Positions 1 through 6,331 of a stretch of DNA of 10,488 nt are shown in pieces (position 1 is the first letter of the stretch; every line of letters begins with the position of its first letter). Position numbers and translations under genes: made by a program. This stretch comes from Campylobacteraceae bacterium. GTDB lineage: Bacteria > Campylobacterota > Campylobacteria > Campylobacterales > Sulfurovaceae. Location: the NCBI GenBank assembly GCA_026982175.1, contig JALSHP010000341.1:1-10488 (forward strand), in the 5' to 3' direction. The notes below the pieces were generated by a model, which ran no database searches, was not told the origin of the DNA, and was given only the letters and a program-made list of their open reading frames with translations.

Positions 1-1159
1 CAGGTAAAAAACGGTCAGTAATGTAACGGTCACTAAGCTTTGCCGCGGCTACTAACGCTGAATCCATAATGGTAACATTATGATGCGACTCTAAACGCTC
101 TTTAATCCCTCGTAAAATTTGTAAGGCTTCATTGATGCTTGGTTCATCGACTTTTACAGGCTGAAAACGTCTTTGAAGTGCTGTATCTTTTTCAAAATAT
201 TTACGATACTCTTTAAGTGTTGTTGCCCCAATGGTTCGCAACTCTCCTCTGGCAAGTGCAGGTTTTAAGATATTGGCAGCATCATTACCCCCTTCACTTC
301 CTCCTGCACCTATGATGGTATGAATTTCATCAATAAAGAGAATAATATTTGAACTCTCTTTAACTTCATCAATAACGGCTTTTAGACGCTCTTCAAACTC
401 ACCTCGATATTTTGCTCCTGCAATTAAACGGTTCATATCCAAAGAGATAACACGCATATTTTGTAAACTTAAAGGTACTTCTTTGTTTACAATTCGCTGT
501 GCTAAACCCTCAACAATGGCTGTTTTTCCTGTTCCAGGTTCCCCAATTAAAATGGGGTTATTTTTGGTTTTACGAATTAAGATTTGCATCATACGTTGCA
601 CCTCTTCATCTCGACCAATTACAGGGTCAAGTTCACCATCTATGGCTTTTTGATTTAAATCAATCCCATATTTTTCTAAAGCCTCAAGTGCTTCATCGCC
701 ATTTTGTGACTCAATGGTTTTTCCTGCACGAATGGCTTCTAATGTTTTACTCAACTCTAACAAGTCGAGATATTTTCCCAAAGAGTCTGTCATGAATGGC
801 TCATTCATATTGGCAATAATCCAAGTATCTACGGAAAGATATTTGTCGCCATTGGCAGTCATCACTCCTTCTGCTGTCTGCAAGGTAGCAACTAATTTTT
901 GAGAAAGACGAATGCTCTCTTTTGTCACAGAGGAAACAGATGGTAGTTTTTTTGCTAAGGATTTTATCTCTAACTCTATGGCAATTTTATCAGCACTCAT
1001 TTTATTGAGTGCTTGATTTAAAAGAGAGTTACTGTTTGAAAGTAAACCCCAAATTACGTGTAAGGGATCAACTTCTTGATTTTTGTTATGGAGTGCTAAA
1101 GAGAGACCCGATTCTAAAGAAGCACTCATTTGATTGGTTAATTTTTCTAAAATATTCAT
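1..1159 (-). CDS. clpB: ClpB ATP-dependent disaggregase chaperone, N-terminal part (3' end outside window)
   Basis: ClpB is a cytoplasmic hexameric AAA+ chaperone that, with DnaK/DnaJ/GrpE, pulls polypeptides out of aggregates after heat or other stress. I translated the minus strand from ATG 1159-1157 and found an uninterrupted frame of 386 codons running off the left edge, a little under half of a usual ~857-aa ClpB. Residues ~1-145 are the Clp N-domain (start MNILEKLTNQMSASLESG; SLAL and DPLHVIWGLL motifs). NBD1 follows: Walker A GEPGTGKT at 206-213, with the lysine at 212 as in E. coli ClpB; pore-loop type AKYRGEFEER; Walker B ILFIDEIHT with catalytic E278; and GATTLKEYRKYFEKD plus ALQRRFQ (arginine-finger region) further on. 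The middle domain and NBD2 would lie beyond position 1. A Shine-Dalgarno-like AAGGA sits about 10 bases upstream. Transcribed divergently from ctpA. No CIRCE element is seen in the upstream region, but CIRCE-like words lie inside the gene (see findings). Confidence 0.97.
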   Translation of the reverse strand, partial: MNILEKLTNQMSASLESGLSLALHNKNQEVDPLHVIWGLLSNSNSLLNQALNKMSADKIAIELEIKSLAKKLPSVSSVTKESIRLSQKLVATLQTAEGVMTANGDKYLSVDTWIIANMNEPFMTDSLGKYLDLLELSKTLEAIRAGKTIESQNGDEALEALEKYGIDLNQKAIDGELDPVIGRDEEVQRMMQILIRKTKNNPILIGEPGTGKTAIVEGLAQRIVNKEVPLSLQNMRVISLDMNRLIAGAKYRGEFEERLKAVIDEVKESSNIILFIDEIHTIIGAGGSEGGNDAANILKPALARGELRTIGATTLKEYRKYFEKDTALQRRFQPVKVDEPSINEALQILRGIKERLESHHNVTIMDSALVAAAKLSDRYITDRFLP

Positions 1160-1207
1160 AATTTAAATATCCTTTTTGATAGATTTTAAAATTTCTGTTC
1201 GTATTTT

Positions 1208-1213
1208 AGTATA
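1208..1213 (-). promoter_or_regulatory. Candidate -10 element for clpB
   Basis: Reading the minus strand upstream of clpB, TATACT (five of six to TATAAT) lies about 50 bases before the start codon, in very AT-rich sequence. It shares bases 1210-1213 with a plus-strand TATAAT. No recognisable -35, CIRCE or HspR-type (HAIR) inverted repeat was seen around it, so heat-shock control of this gene cannot be read from the promoter. Weak evidence, because this 167-base gap is AT-rich and -10-like words are easy to find in it. Confidence 0.4.
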
Positions 1214-1260
1214 ATAATATATATAAACATGCTACTTTTGTTGCAAACTCCTATTCTTCA

Positions 1261-1288
1261 TTTAACTTTTAGCAATTTTAGATAAAAT
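1261..1288 (+). promoter_or_regulatory. Candidate sigma-70 promoter for the ctpA-purCSQ-plsC operon
   Basis: TAAAAT at 1283-1288 is preceded by regularly spaced T-rich blocks (TTTAACTTTT, then AATTTTA). Campylobacterota sigma-70 promoters typically show such a periodic AT-rich upstream signal in place of a -35 box. It would start transcription near 1295, about 32 bases before the ctpA ATG. An alternative, better -10 match (TATAAT, 1210-1215) lies further upstream and would give a leader of about 100 bases. Either or both could be used. Confidence 0.5.
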
Positions 1289-1326
1289 ATATTTCATTCA
1301 AAAAACTGGGACATATAACTACTAAT

Positions 1327-2634
1327 ATGATAATAAAAAATAAAAAAGCAATACTTTTCGGCTTTCTCTCAAGCATTACGGCAACAGCAATTCTCACTAC
1401 TTCATTACATGCAAATAGTTTTGAAACTCAAACCCCTCAGAGTTCAAAATTAGATGCCTACTTAAAATTTACAAAAATTGTACAACTTATTGAAGAGCAA
1501 TACGTAGATGACATCAATGCTTCAGACATTATTAACAATGCCCTAAAAGGGATGCTCTCTAACCTTGATGCCCATTCATCATTTATGAGTGCTAAAGAGA
1601 CCAAAGAACTACAAGTTCAAACTCATGGAGAGTTTGGTGGACTTGGTATTACTGTAGGGATGAAAGATGGTGCTTTAACCGTTATCGCACCACTTGAAGG
1701 TACACCTGCTGATGCTGCGGGTATTAAAGCTGGAGATATTATTTTAAAAATCAATGAACAAGCCACCATGGGCATGACCATTGACAAAGCCGTCTCAATT
1801 ATGCGTGGGAAACCTCAAACAGCTATTGAACTCACCATTGTACGAAAAGGCGAACTTAAACCACTTAAAATTGAAATTATTAGAGATATTATTGAAATCC
1901 AATCAGTCTATTCTAAAACCATTGGTGATGATATTTTATACATGCGTATTACCTCTTTTGACCAAAAAGTGGTACAAGGTCTCAAAAAAGCCATTCAAAA
2001 GTACCCCAATAGAAAAGGTATTGTAATGGACTTACGAAATAATCCAGGGGGACTATTGAACCAAGCCATTGGTGTTGTAGATATGTTTGTAGACTCAGGT
2101 GCTATTGTAAGCCAAAAAGGGAAAATCCCTGAAGAGAACTTAGTTTACAATGCTAGTAGACCAAACTCTGACACGAAAACACCTTTAGTTATTTTAGTCA
2201 ATGGTGGTTCTGCATCAGCTTCAGAAATTGTTTCAGGTGCATTACAAGACCATAAAAGAGCTGTGATTGTAGGTGACAAAACATTTGGCAAAGGTTCAGT
2301 GCAAGTCGTCATGCCAATTAGCCAAGATGAAGCATTACGTTTAACCATCGCACGTTATTATCTTCCAAGTGGAAGAACCATTCAAGCTGTGGGGGTAACA
2401 CCAGATGTCGAGGTCTCTTATGGAGAGATTAAAAAAGCTGAAATAGGCATCTCTATTAAAGAGCGTGATTTACAGAAACACTTAGAGAGTGAACTTGAAA
2501 AAGTAGATGGTAAAAAAGCCAAAAAAGACGACAAAGAAGATAAAACGGTTATTACAGAAGAGCAAATTTACAAAGATTCTCAACTTAAATCAGCCGTTGA
2601 CATTCTTAAAGCCTTAATGATTACAAGTGACTAA
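1327..2634 (+). CDS. ctpA: CtpA-type S41 carboxy-terminal processing protease
   Basis: Periplasmic serine protease of the C-terminal processing family (MEROPS S41A), which trims or degrades envelope proteins from their C-terminus. The 435-residue protein begins with a basic N-terminus and a hydrophobic segment (~8-28, ending SLHAN) that is a signal peptide or membrane anchor. The family motif LDAHSSFM is at ~80-87. A PDZ domain (GEFGGLGITV to about residue 175) presents substrate C-termini. The catalytic core carries GGSASASEI with nucleophile S297, then FGKG with K322 and Q326; the 25-residue Ser-Lys spacing and Lys+4 Gln match E. coli Prc (S430/K455/Q459). The tail (~388-415) is rich in Lys, Asp and Glu and is probably flexible. 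The Shine-Dalgarno is poor (only a GGGA about 10 bases upstream). First gene of a seven-gene run; purC starts 29 bases after its stop. The natural substrate cannot be told from sequence. Confidence 0.95.
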   Translation: MIIKNKKAILFGFLSSITATAILTTSLHANSFETQTPQSSKLDAYLKFTKIVQLIEEQYVDDINASDIINNALKGMLSNLDAHSSFMSAKETKELQVQTHGEFGGLGITVGMKDGALTVIAPLEGTPADAAGIKAGDIILKINEQATMGMTIDKAVSIMRGKPQTAIELTIVRKGELKPLKIEIIRDIIEIQSVYSKTIGDDILYMRITSFDQKVVQGLKKAIQKYPNRKGIVMDLRNNPGGLLNQAIGVVDMFVDSGAIVSQKGKIPEENLVYNASRPNSDTKTPLVILVNGGSASASEIVSGALQDHKRAVIVGDKTFGKGSVQVVMPISQDEALRLTIARYYLPSGRTIQAVGVTPDVEVSYGEIKKAEIGISIKERDLQKHLESELEKVDGKKAKKDDKEDKTVITEEQIYKDSQLKSAVDILKALMITSD

Positions 2635-2663
2635 ATCAACTAACTAGAAGGACAATCGTAGAA

Positions 2664-3383
2664 ATGAAAAAAACAGAATTGCTTTATGAAGGTAAAGCAA
2701 AAAAGATTTGGCATACAGAAGATGAAACACTTTTAATTTCTGAATTCAAAGATGATTTAACTGCCTTTAATGGTGAAAAAAAATCAAGTGAAGAGGGAAA
2801 AGGTGCGTTAAACAATAAGATTTCTACAGAGCTATTTAAACTCTTAAACAGCAAAGGAGTTCCTACTCATTTTGTAGAGATGTTAGATGAAAATAATATG
2901 TTACATAAAAAGTGTGATGTTGTTCTCATTGAAGTTATTGTTAGAAATATTGCCACAGGTTCTTTAAGTAGAAATCTTGGCATTGAAGATGGGAAAGTAT
3001 TGCCATTTACTTTAGTAGAGTTTGACTATAAAAATGATGAATTGGGTGACCCAAAACTAAACGACCAACATTGTCTAATTTTAGAGCTTGTTAAAAACAG
3101 TGAAGAGTTAGACTATATCCGTTTTATGGCACGAAGAGTTAATACTATTATGAAAGAATTCTTTTCAGATAAAGGTCTTAATGTTGTTGACTTTAAACTT
3201 GAATTTGGTCGAGACCTTAATGACAATATCATCTTAATAGATGAGCTTAGCCCTGATAATTTTAGATTTTGGGATGAAGAGACAGGTGAGAGCATGGATA
3301 AAGACCGATTTAGAAAAGGTCAAGGGGGACTTAAAGTTGCCTATGAAGCCGTATTGAACAGAATTTTAGGAGAAGTAAAGTAA
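2664..3383 (+). CDS. purC: Phosphoribosylaminoimidazole-succinocarboxamide synthase (SAICAR synthetase)
   Basis: Cytoplasmic enzyme of de novo IMP synthesis: it joins aspartate to CAIR using ATP to give SAICAR. The 239-residue length is normal for the short, monofunctional bacterial form. Diagnostic motifs: LLYEGKAKKIW at 6-16 (nucleotide-binding hairpin), FNGEKK at 35-40, the family signature VIVRNIATGSL at 91-101, and the second signature ELSPDNFRFWD at 194-204. The ATG at 2664 is preceded by AAGGA about 11 bases upstream. The stop overlaps the purS start by one base (TAATG), so purC and purS are very likely translationally coupled. No purine-responsive riboswitch or PurR-like site is visible in the 29-base gap from ctpA. 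Confidence 0.97.
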   Translation: MKKTELLYEGKAKKIWHTEDETLLISEFKDDLTAFNGEKKSSEEGKGALNNKISTELFKLLNSKGVPTHFVEMLDENNMLHKKCDVVLIEVIVRNIATGSLSRNLGIEDGKVLPFTLVEFDYKNDELGDPKLNDQHCLILELVKNSEELDYIRFMARRVNTIMKEFFSDKGLNVVDFKLEFGRDLNDNIILIDELSPDNFRFWDEETGESMDKDRFRKGQGGLKVAYEAVLNRILGEVK

Positions 3384-3622
3384 TGACAGCCATTGTAAAC
3401 ATATTTTTAAAAGAGGGCGTACTTGACCCTCAGGGAAAAGCCATTCACCATGCCTTAGATGCAATGAACTTTGAAGGTGTTGAAGATGTCCGAATGGGTA
3501 AACAGATTGTTATTCAATTAACTTCTACAAACAAAGAAGATGCCCTTAAAGAAGTTGAAAAGATGGCTGAAGAGATTTTAGCCAATACCGTTATTGAAGA
3601 TTATACAATAGAGTTAAATTAA
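3383..3622 (+). CDS. purS: PurS subunit of phosphoribosylformylglycinamidine (FGAM) synthase
   Basis: A small, non-catalytic subunit that bridges PurL and PurQ in the three-part FGAM synthase found in Gram-positives, archaea and Campylobacterota. It is needed for ammonia transfer from glutaminase to synthetase. The 79-aa length is typical. The sequence shows the family pattern: beta-strand start (IVNIFLKEGVLDPQGKAI), then HHALDAMNFEGVEDVRMGK, then a helix KEDALKEVEKMAEEILANTVIEDYTIEL. AGGAG at 3368-3372 inside the end of purC is a good ribosome binding site. It starts on the last base of the purC stop and ends on the first base of the purQ start, so all three pur genes form an overlapping cassette. 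The large subunit gene purL is not in the window. Confidence 0.95.
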   Translation: MTAIVNIFLKEGVLDPQGKAIHHALDAMNFEGVEDVRMGKQIVIQLTSTNKEDALKEVEKMAEEILANTVIEDYTIELN

Positions 3623-4296
3623 TGAAACATGTAGCAATTTTACAATTTCCAGGAACAAACTGTGATTTAGATAGCCAATATGCTTTTGAAAAACTTGGTT
3701 GTACTACTTCCATTATATGGCATAAAGAGGAAGAACTTCCATTAGATACAGATTTGGTCATTGTCCCTGGTGGCTTCTCTTATGGTGACTATTTACGTTC
3801 TGGTGCCATTGCTCAATTTTCACCTATTATGAAAGCCATCATTGCTTATGCCAATAATGGTGGAAAAGTTTTAGGAATCTGTAATGGTTTTCAAATTTTA
3901 ACAGAAGTTGGGCTTTTACCTGGTGCGTTAAAAAGAAACATTGGACTACACTTTATCTCGAAATTTCAAACCCTTAAAATTGTCAATAATAGTAATGATT
4001 TTTTAAAGAAATGTGATAAAAATGAAATTCTCAATATTCCCATTGCCCATGCCGATGGTAACTACTACATTGATGAAGCAGGATTTAAAGAGCTTGAAGA
4101 TAATGAACAAATTTTAGTACGCTATTCTGATGAAAAAGGCAATCCCATTGTGGTTAATGGCTCTGTTACTTCAATTGCAGGTGTCTGTAATAAAACCAAA
4201 AATGTCTTTGGACTCATGCCACACCCTGAACGTGCTTTAGAAAATATTTTAGGCTCAGATGATGGTGTGAAAATGCTTGAAGGACTTATTGCTTAA
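3622..4296 (+). CDS. purQ: PurQ, glutaminase subunit of FGAM synthase
   Basis: Class I (triad) glutamine amidotransferase subunit: hydrolyses glutamine and channels ammonia to PurL, which converts FGAR to FGAM in purine synthesis. The 224-residue length is normal for a stand-alone PurQ. The N-terminus has the PurQ-specific FPGTNCD (9-15) and VPGGFSYGDYLRSGAIA (48-64). The nucleophile elbow is GICNGFQIL with C87, and the other triad members are H201 and E203 in PHPER. The insertion around KIVNNSNDFLKKC (~127-140) is somewhat longer and lysine-rich, which is unremarkable. The start overlaps the purS stop by one base with only a weak Shine-Dalgarno, and the stop overlaps the next start by one base; translation is probably by re-initiation. 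Confidence 0.96.
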   Translation: MKHVAILQFPGTNCDLDSQYAFEKLGCTTSIIWHKEEELPLDTDLVIVPGGFSYGDYLRSGAIAQFSPIMKAIIAYANNGGKVLGICNGFQILTEVGLLPGALKRNIGLHFISKFQTLKIVNNSNDFLKKCDKNEILNIPIAHADGNYYIDEAGFKELEDNEQILVRYSDEKGNPIVVNGSVTSIAGVCNKTKNVFGLMPHPERALENILGSDDGVKMLEGLIA

Positions 4297-5312
4297 TGAA
4301 GTTTTTTACTACTTTTTTATTTATGTTCATTACCGCACTCTTTGCAGGAGATGTTGAGTATAGTTATGTACCTAAAAAAGTATATGAGAAACAAGTTTTT
4401 CCCATTAGTTTTTTAACAACTGACTCTGTTGATAAACACTCCATTATTTTTAATTTTGAAGGTACAAAAAAGCCTATTATGCAAGAACCTGTTATTATTA
4501 ATAATGGGTCAAAAACATTTTATACTTTCTATTTCAAAACAAGCAATAAACTCTTTTCTATTCCTAGTGTCTCCGTCACTATTAATGGCAAAGAGAAAAC
4601 TTTAGGTGAAATAAGCATACCAGTAGAAAAACTTCCCAAAAGCGAAACATTCTCTGGCGTGATTGCATCTGGTCTAAAAATTAAAAATCATCAAGTCTCT
4701 ATTTATGATGAAAAGACCAATCTTATTGCTATCTCTCTTGAAGCCCATGATGCTAATTTAGAAGATATTTATATTCCAAATGCCTTAAAAGATGGTACTG
4801 AAAATGCAAAAAGAGAAGGTTCTAAAATGACAATCAATTACTATATTGTATTGCCAACAGAACAAAAAAAGTTAGACTTTAGCTACTTTGACACCATTAA
4901 AGAGACCTTTATAGAGAAGAGTATTCCCATTGTAATGCAAGATGGTTCAGTGGCTGCACAGACAGATTTAAATCCTAAAGATGACAGTTTTGAACGGCTT
5001 AAAAAGTACACTCTATTGGGACTTATTATCCTATTTGTTTTACTCTTTCTATGGAAAAGAGACTTCTTTTACCTTGTCATGGCAGTTGTGGCTGCGGCTA
5101 TTCTTTTAACATTCTATACCCCTTTAGCCACGGTATGTATTAAAGAGGGTTCTCCACTCTATATTGTCCCTACTTCAAACAGTACAACGTCTATTTATAT
5201 AGATAGAAAGTACAAAACAACTAAGTTGGGTCAACGTAATGAGTTTATTAAAATTGAGTACAAAAATGGTACAGTGGGATGGGTAAAAAATGAAGATCTT
5301 TGCCAAGATTAG
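4296..5312 (+). CDS. Uncharacterised BatD-like/SH3-domain inner-membrane protein
   Basis: I do not recognise a named gene. The 338-residue protein has a signal peptide (1-18, cleavage likely near FAGD). A long mainly beta periplasmic region follows (~20-235: VPKKVYEKQVFPISF, a strand-rich part, then INYYIVLP, KKLDFSYFDT), whose style recalls BatD/oxygen-tolerance proteins. There are two close hydrophobic segments (~239-253 LLGLIILFVLLFLW and ~257-275), separated by a short basic loop KRD. The C-terminal domain (~279-336) looks like a bacterial SH3 fold (GSPLYIVP, then NGTVGWVKNEDL). With a cleaved signal, the two helices would put both the large domain and the SH3 domain in the periplasm, with only KRD in the cytoplasm. 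It starts on the last base of purQ and overlaps plsC by 23 bases, so it is part of the operon. The SH3 domain suggests peptidoglycan or protein binding; this is inference. Confidence 0.85.
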   Translation: MKFFTTFLFMFITALFAGDVEYSYVPKKVYEKQVFPISFLTTDSVDKHSIIFNFEGTKKPIMQEPVIINNGSKTFYTFYFKTSNKLFSIPSVSVTINGKEKTLGEISIPVEKLPKSETFSGVIASGLKIKNHQVSIYDEKTNLIAISLEAHDANLEDIYIPNALKDGTENAKREGSKMTINYYIVLPTEQKKLDFSYFDTIKETFIEKSIPIVMQDGSVAAQTDLNPKDDSFERLKKYTLLGLIILFVLLFLWKRDFFYLVMAVVAAAILLTFYTPLATVCIKEGSPLYIVPTSNSTTSIYIDRKYKTTKLGQRNEFIKIEYKNGTVGWVKNEDLCQD

Positions 5313-6003
5313 ATTTTACTATGGAGCGGCGACTATATCTTTCATAGCTGCGGGTATCATGGTACCACTGATGATGCTTTTTCCTAAAAAAAAATCTAAT
5401 ATTCTTCACTACTGGAATAAGGTTATCATCTTCTTACTTGGAGGGAAAATTATTTCTCATGGAGAGAGAGATAACAGTGTAGATATGTTTGTCGCCAACC
5501 ATCAAGGAATTATCGATATAATCTCTTTAGAAGCTGATAGTAATACTGATATTCGATGGGTTGCAAAAAAACAACTCTTTGATGCCCCTTGGTTTGGCTA
5601 TCTACTCAAACTACCCAATATGATAGAAATAGACAGAGAAAATAAAACAGGCTTAGTGAAACTCTTACGTGACACCAAAGAGACCATAGAAGCTGAACAT
5701 AAAAGAGTCATTACTATCTTTCCAGAGGGGACAAGAACCGATAAACAAGCCCTCTTAGAATTTAAAGGTGGCACTAAAATTATCGCGGAAAAACTAGAAT
5801 TAACCATTCAACCCATTGTTATTAGCAATAGTAAAAAACTATTGAATGAGCATAGAAAAACAGCAGGAAATGCAACTGTACACATTACCTACCTTGAACC
5901 TTTTAAAGTATCTAAAGCCAATAAAGAGTGGTACAATGAGCTACAACAAACCATGCAACAATGCATTGACAACGAATACAATCAACATAAGAGAGAACGA
6001 TAA
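5290..6003 (+). CDS. plsC: 1-acyl-sn-glycerol-3-phosphate acyltransferase (PlsC family)
   Basis: Inner-membrane enzyme that adds the second acyl chain to lysophosphatidic acid, giving phosphatidic acid, the precursor of membrane phospholipids. The 237-residue protein has an N-terminal hydrophobic helix (~12-30), the acyltransferase block I NHQGIID with the catalytic H71-x4-D76 pair, block II-like WVAKKQLFDAPWFGYLL (~90-106), block III FPEGTR at 144-149, and block IV-like LTIQPIVIS (~171-179). Block I has Gly where Ser is common, which is tolerated because H and D are kept. The ATG at 5290 lies inside the end of the upstream gene (23-base overlap), without a strong Shine-Dalgarno; this start keeps the whole membrane helix. 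The next gene follows directly after its TAA. Acyl-donor preference (acyl-ACP or acyl-CoA) cannot be told. Confidence 0.93.
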   Translation: MKIFAKIRFYYGAATISFIAAGIMVPLMMLFPKKKSNILHYWNKVIIFLLGGKIISHGERDNSVDMFVANHQGIIDIISLEADSNTDIRWVAKKQLFDAPWFGYLLKLPNMIEIDRENKTGLVKLLRDTKETIEAEHKRVITIFPEGTRTDKQALLEFKGGTKIIAEKLELTIQPIVISNSKKLLNEHRKTAGNATVHITYLEPFKVSKANKEWYNELQQTMQQCIDNEYNQHKRER

Positions 6004-6294
6004 ATGAATTATGAACATGAGACAAGAGAAGATGAAACAGCCCTTAGAGATGAATTGGAACGACACATTAGAAAATTGGTACATCCACTACGAGAAGAGG
6101 AAGAGTTAAAAGCTCTATTAAAAGTAAAGCTCACCAAAAAAGAGTTTAAGCTTTTGAATACATGGGCAAATAATTTAGACATAGATGCATTAAAAGAGAA
6201 ACTAGGCATGGATGAAGAGCGTTACGGAGAGCTTTCAGTTAAACTTATTAAAAAGCTTAACCAAGAGAAATTAAAACAGGTCATCTGTTTTTAA
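6004..6294 (+). CDS. Small charged helical protein of unknown function, possible sigma-4-like HTH
   Basis: I do not recognise this 96-residue protein. It has no signal peptide or membrane segment, is very rich in Lys, Glu and Leu, and looks almost entirely helical. The N-terminal half is acidic (HETREDETALRDELERHIRK, then LREEEELKALLK). The C-terminal half (~42-92) runs LTKKEFKLLNTW, IDALKEKLGMDEERYGE, VKLIKKLNQEKLK. This spacing is reminiscent of a sigma region 4 helix-turn-helix (compare RpoD LGLL...IGKELRVTRERVRQIE...IKKL), so a DNA- or RNA-polymerase-related role is possible but unproven. It starts immediately after the plsC stop and is the last gene of the operon. A hairpin overlaps its stop codon. 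A short scaffold or coiled-coil protein is an equally fair reading. Confidence 0.8.
   Translation: MNYEHETREDETALRDELERHIRKLVHPLREEEELKALLKVKLTKKEFKLLNTWANNLDIDALKEKLGMDEERYGELSVKLIKKLNQEKLKQVICF
6273..6292 (+). terminator. Hairpin with T-run overlapping the operon's last stop codon
   Basis: AAAACAG (6273-6279) and CTGTTTT (6285-6291) form a perfect seven-base-pair stem with a five-base loop (GTCAT), and the 3' arm ends in five T residues. The stem lies over the last codons and stop of the 96-aa gene. The stem is A/T-rich and would be weak alone, so it may act together with the second hairpin just downstream. Confidence 0.45.
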
Positions 6295-6307
6295 ACCTGC
6301 TTATAAA

Positions 6308-6331
6308 ATAGAGAGGAGCTTATCCCTCTAT
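6308..6331. terminator. Probable bidirectional rho-independent terminator between convergent units
   Basis: ATAGAGAGG (6308-6316) pairs with CCCTCTAT (6324-6331) across a seven-base loop, with one bulged or mismatched base. On the plus strand the stem is followed by ATAGTTTTT; on the minus strand it is followed by TTTAT. It lies between the 96-aa gene and rpoD, whose stop codon (6322-6320) sits in the loop. The position and symmetry suit a terminator serving both transcripts. Confidence 0.6.

Noticed and set aside
499..902. Two open frames of 98 and 62 codons on the plus strand at the left end
   Set aside because: Both lie opposite the intact ClpB reading frame and have no independent support.
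1160..1326. Search for a CIRCE or HspR (HAIR) operator in the clpB upstream region
   Set aside because: No matching inverted repeat is present in the gap; only AT-rich sequence and -10-like words are seen.
1781..2026. 81-codon frame inside ctpA
   Set aside because: Out-of-frame shadow of the CtpA coding sequence; the CtpA frame has the PDZ and catalytic motifs without interruption.
2488..2570. Lys/Asp/Glu-rich tail of CtpA as a possible frameshift or fused segment
   Set aside because: The frame is continuous and the sequence after it (QLKSAVDILKAL) is the usual C-terminal helix of bacterial CtpA proteins.
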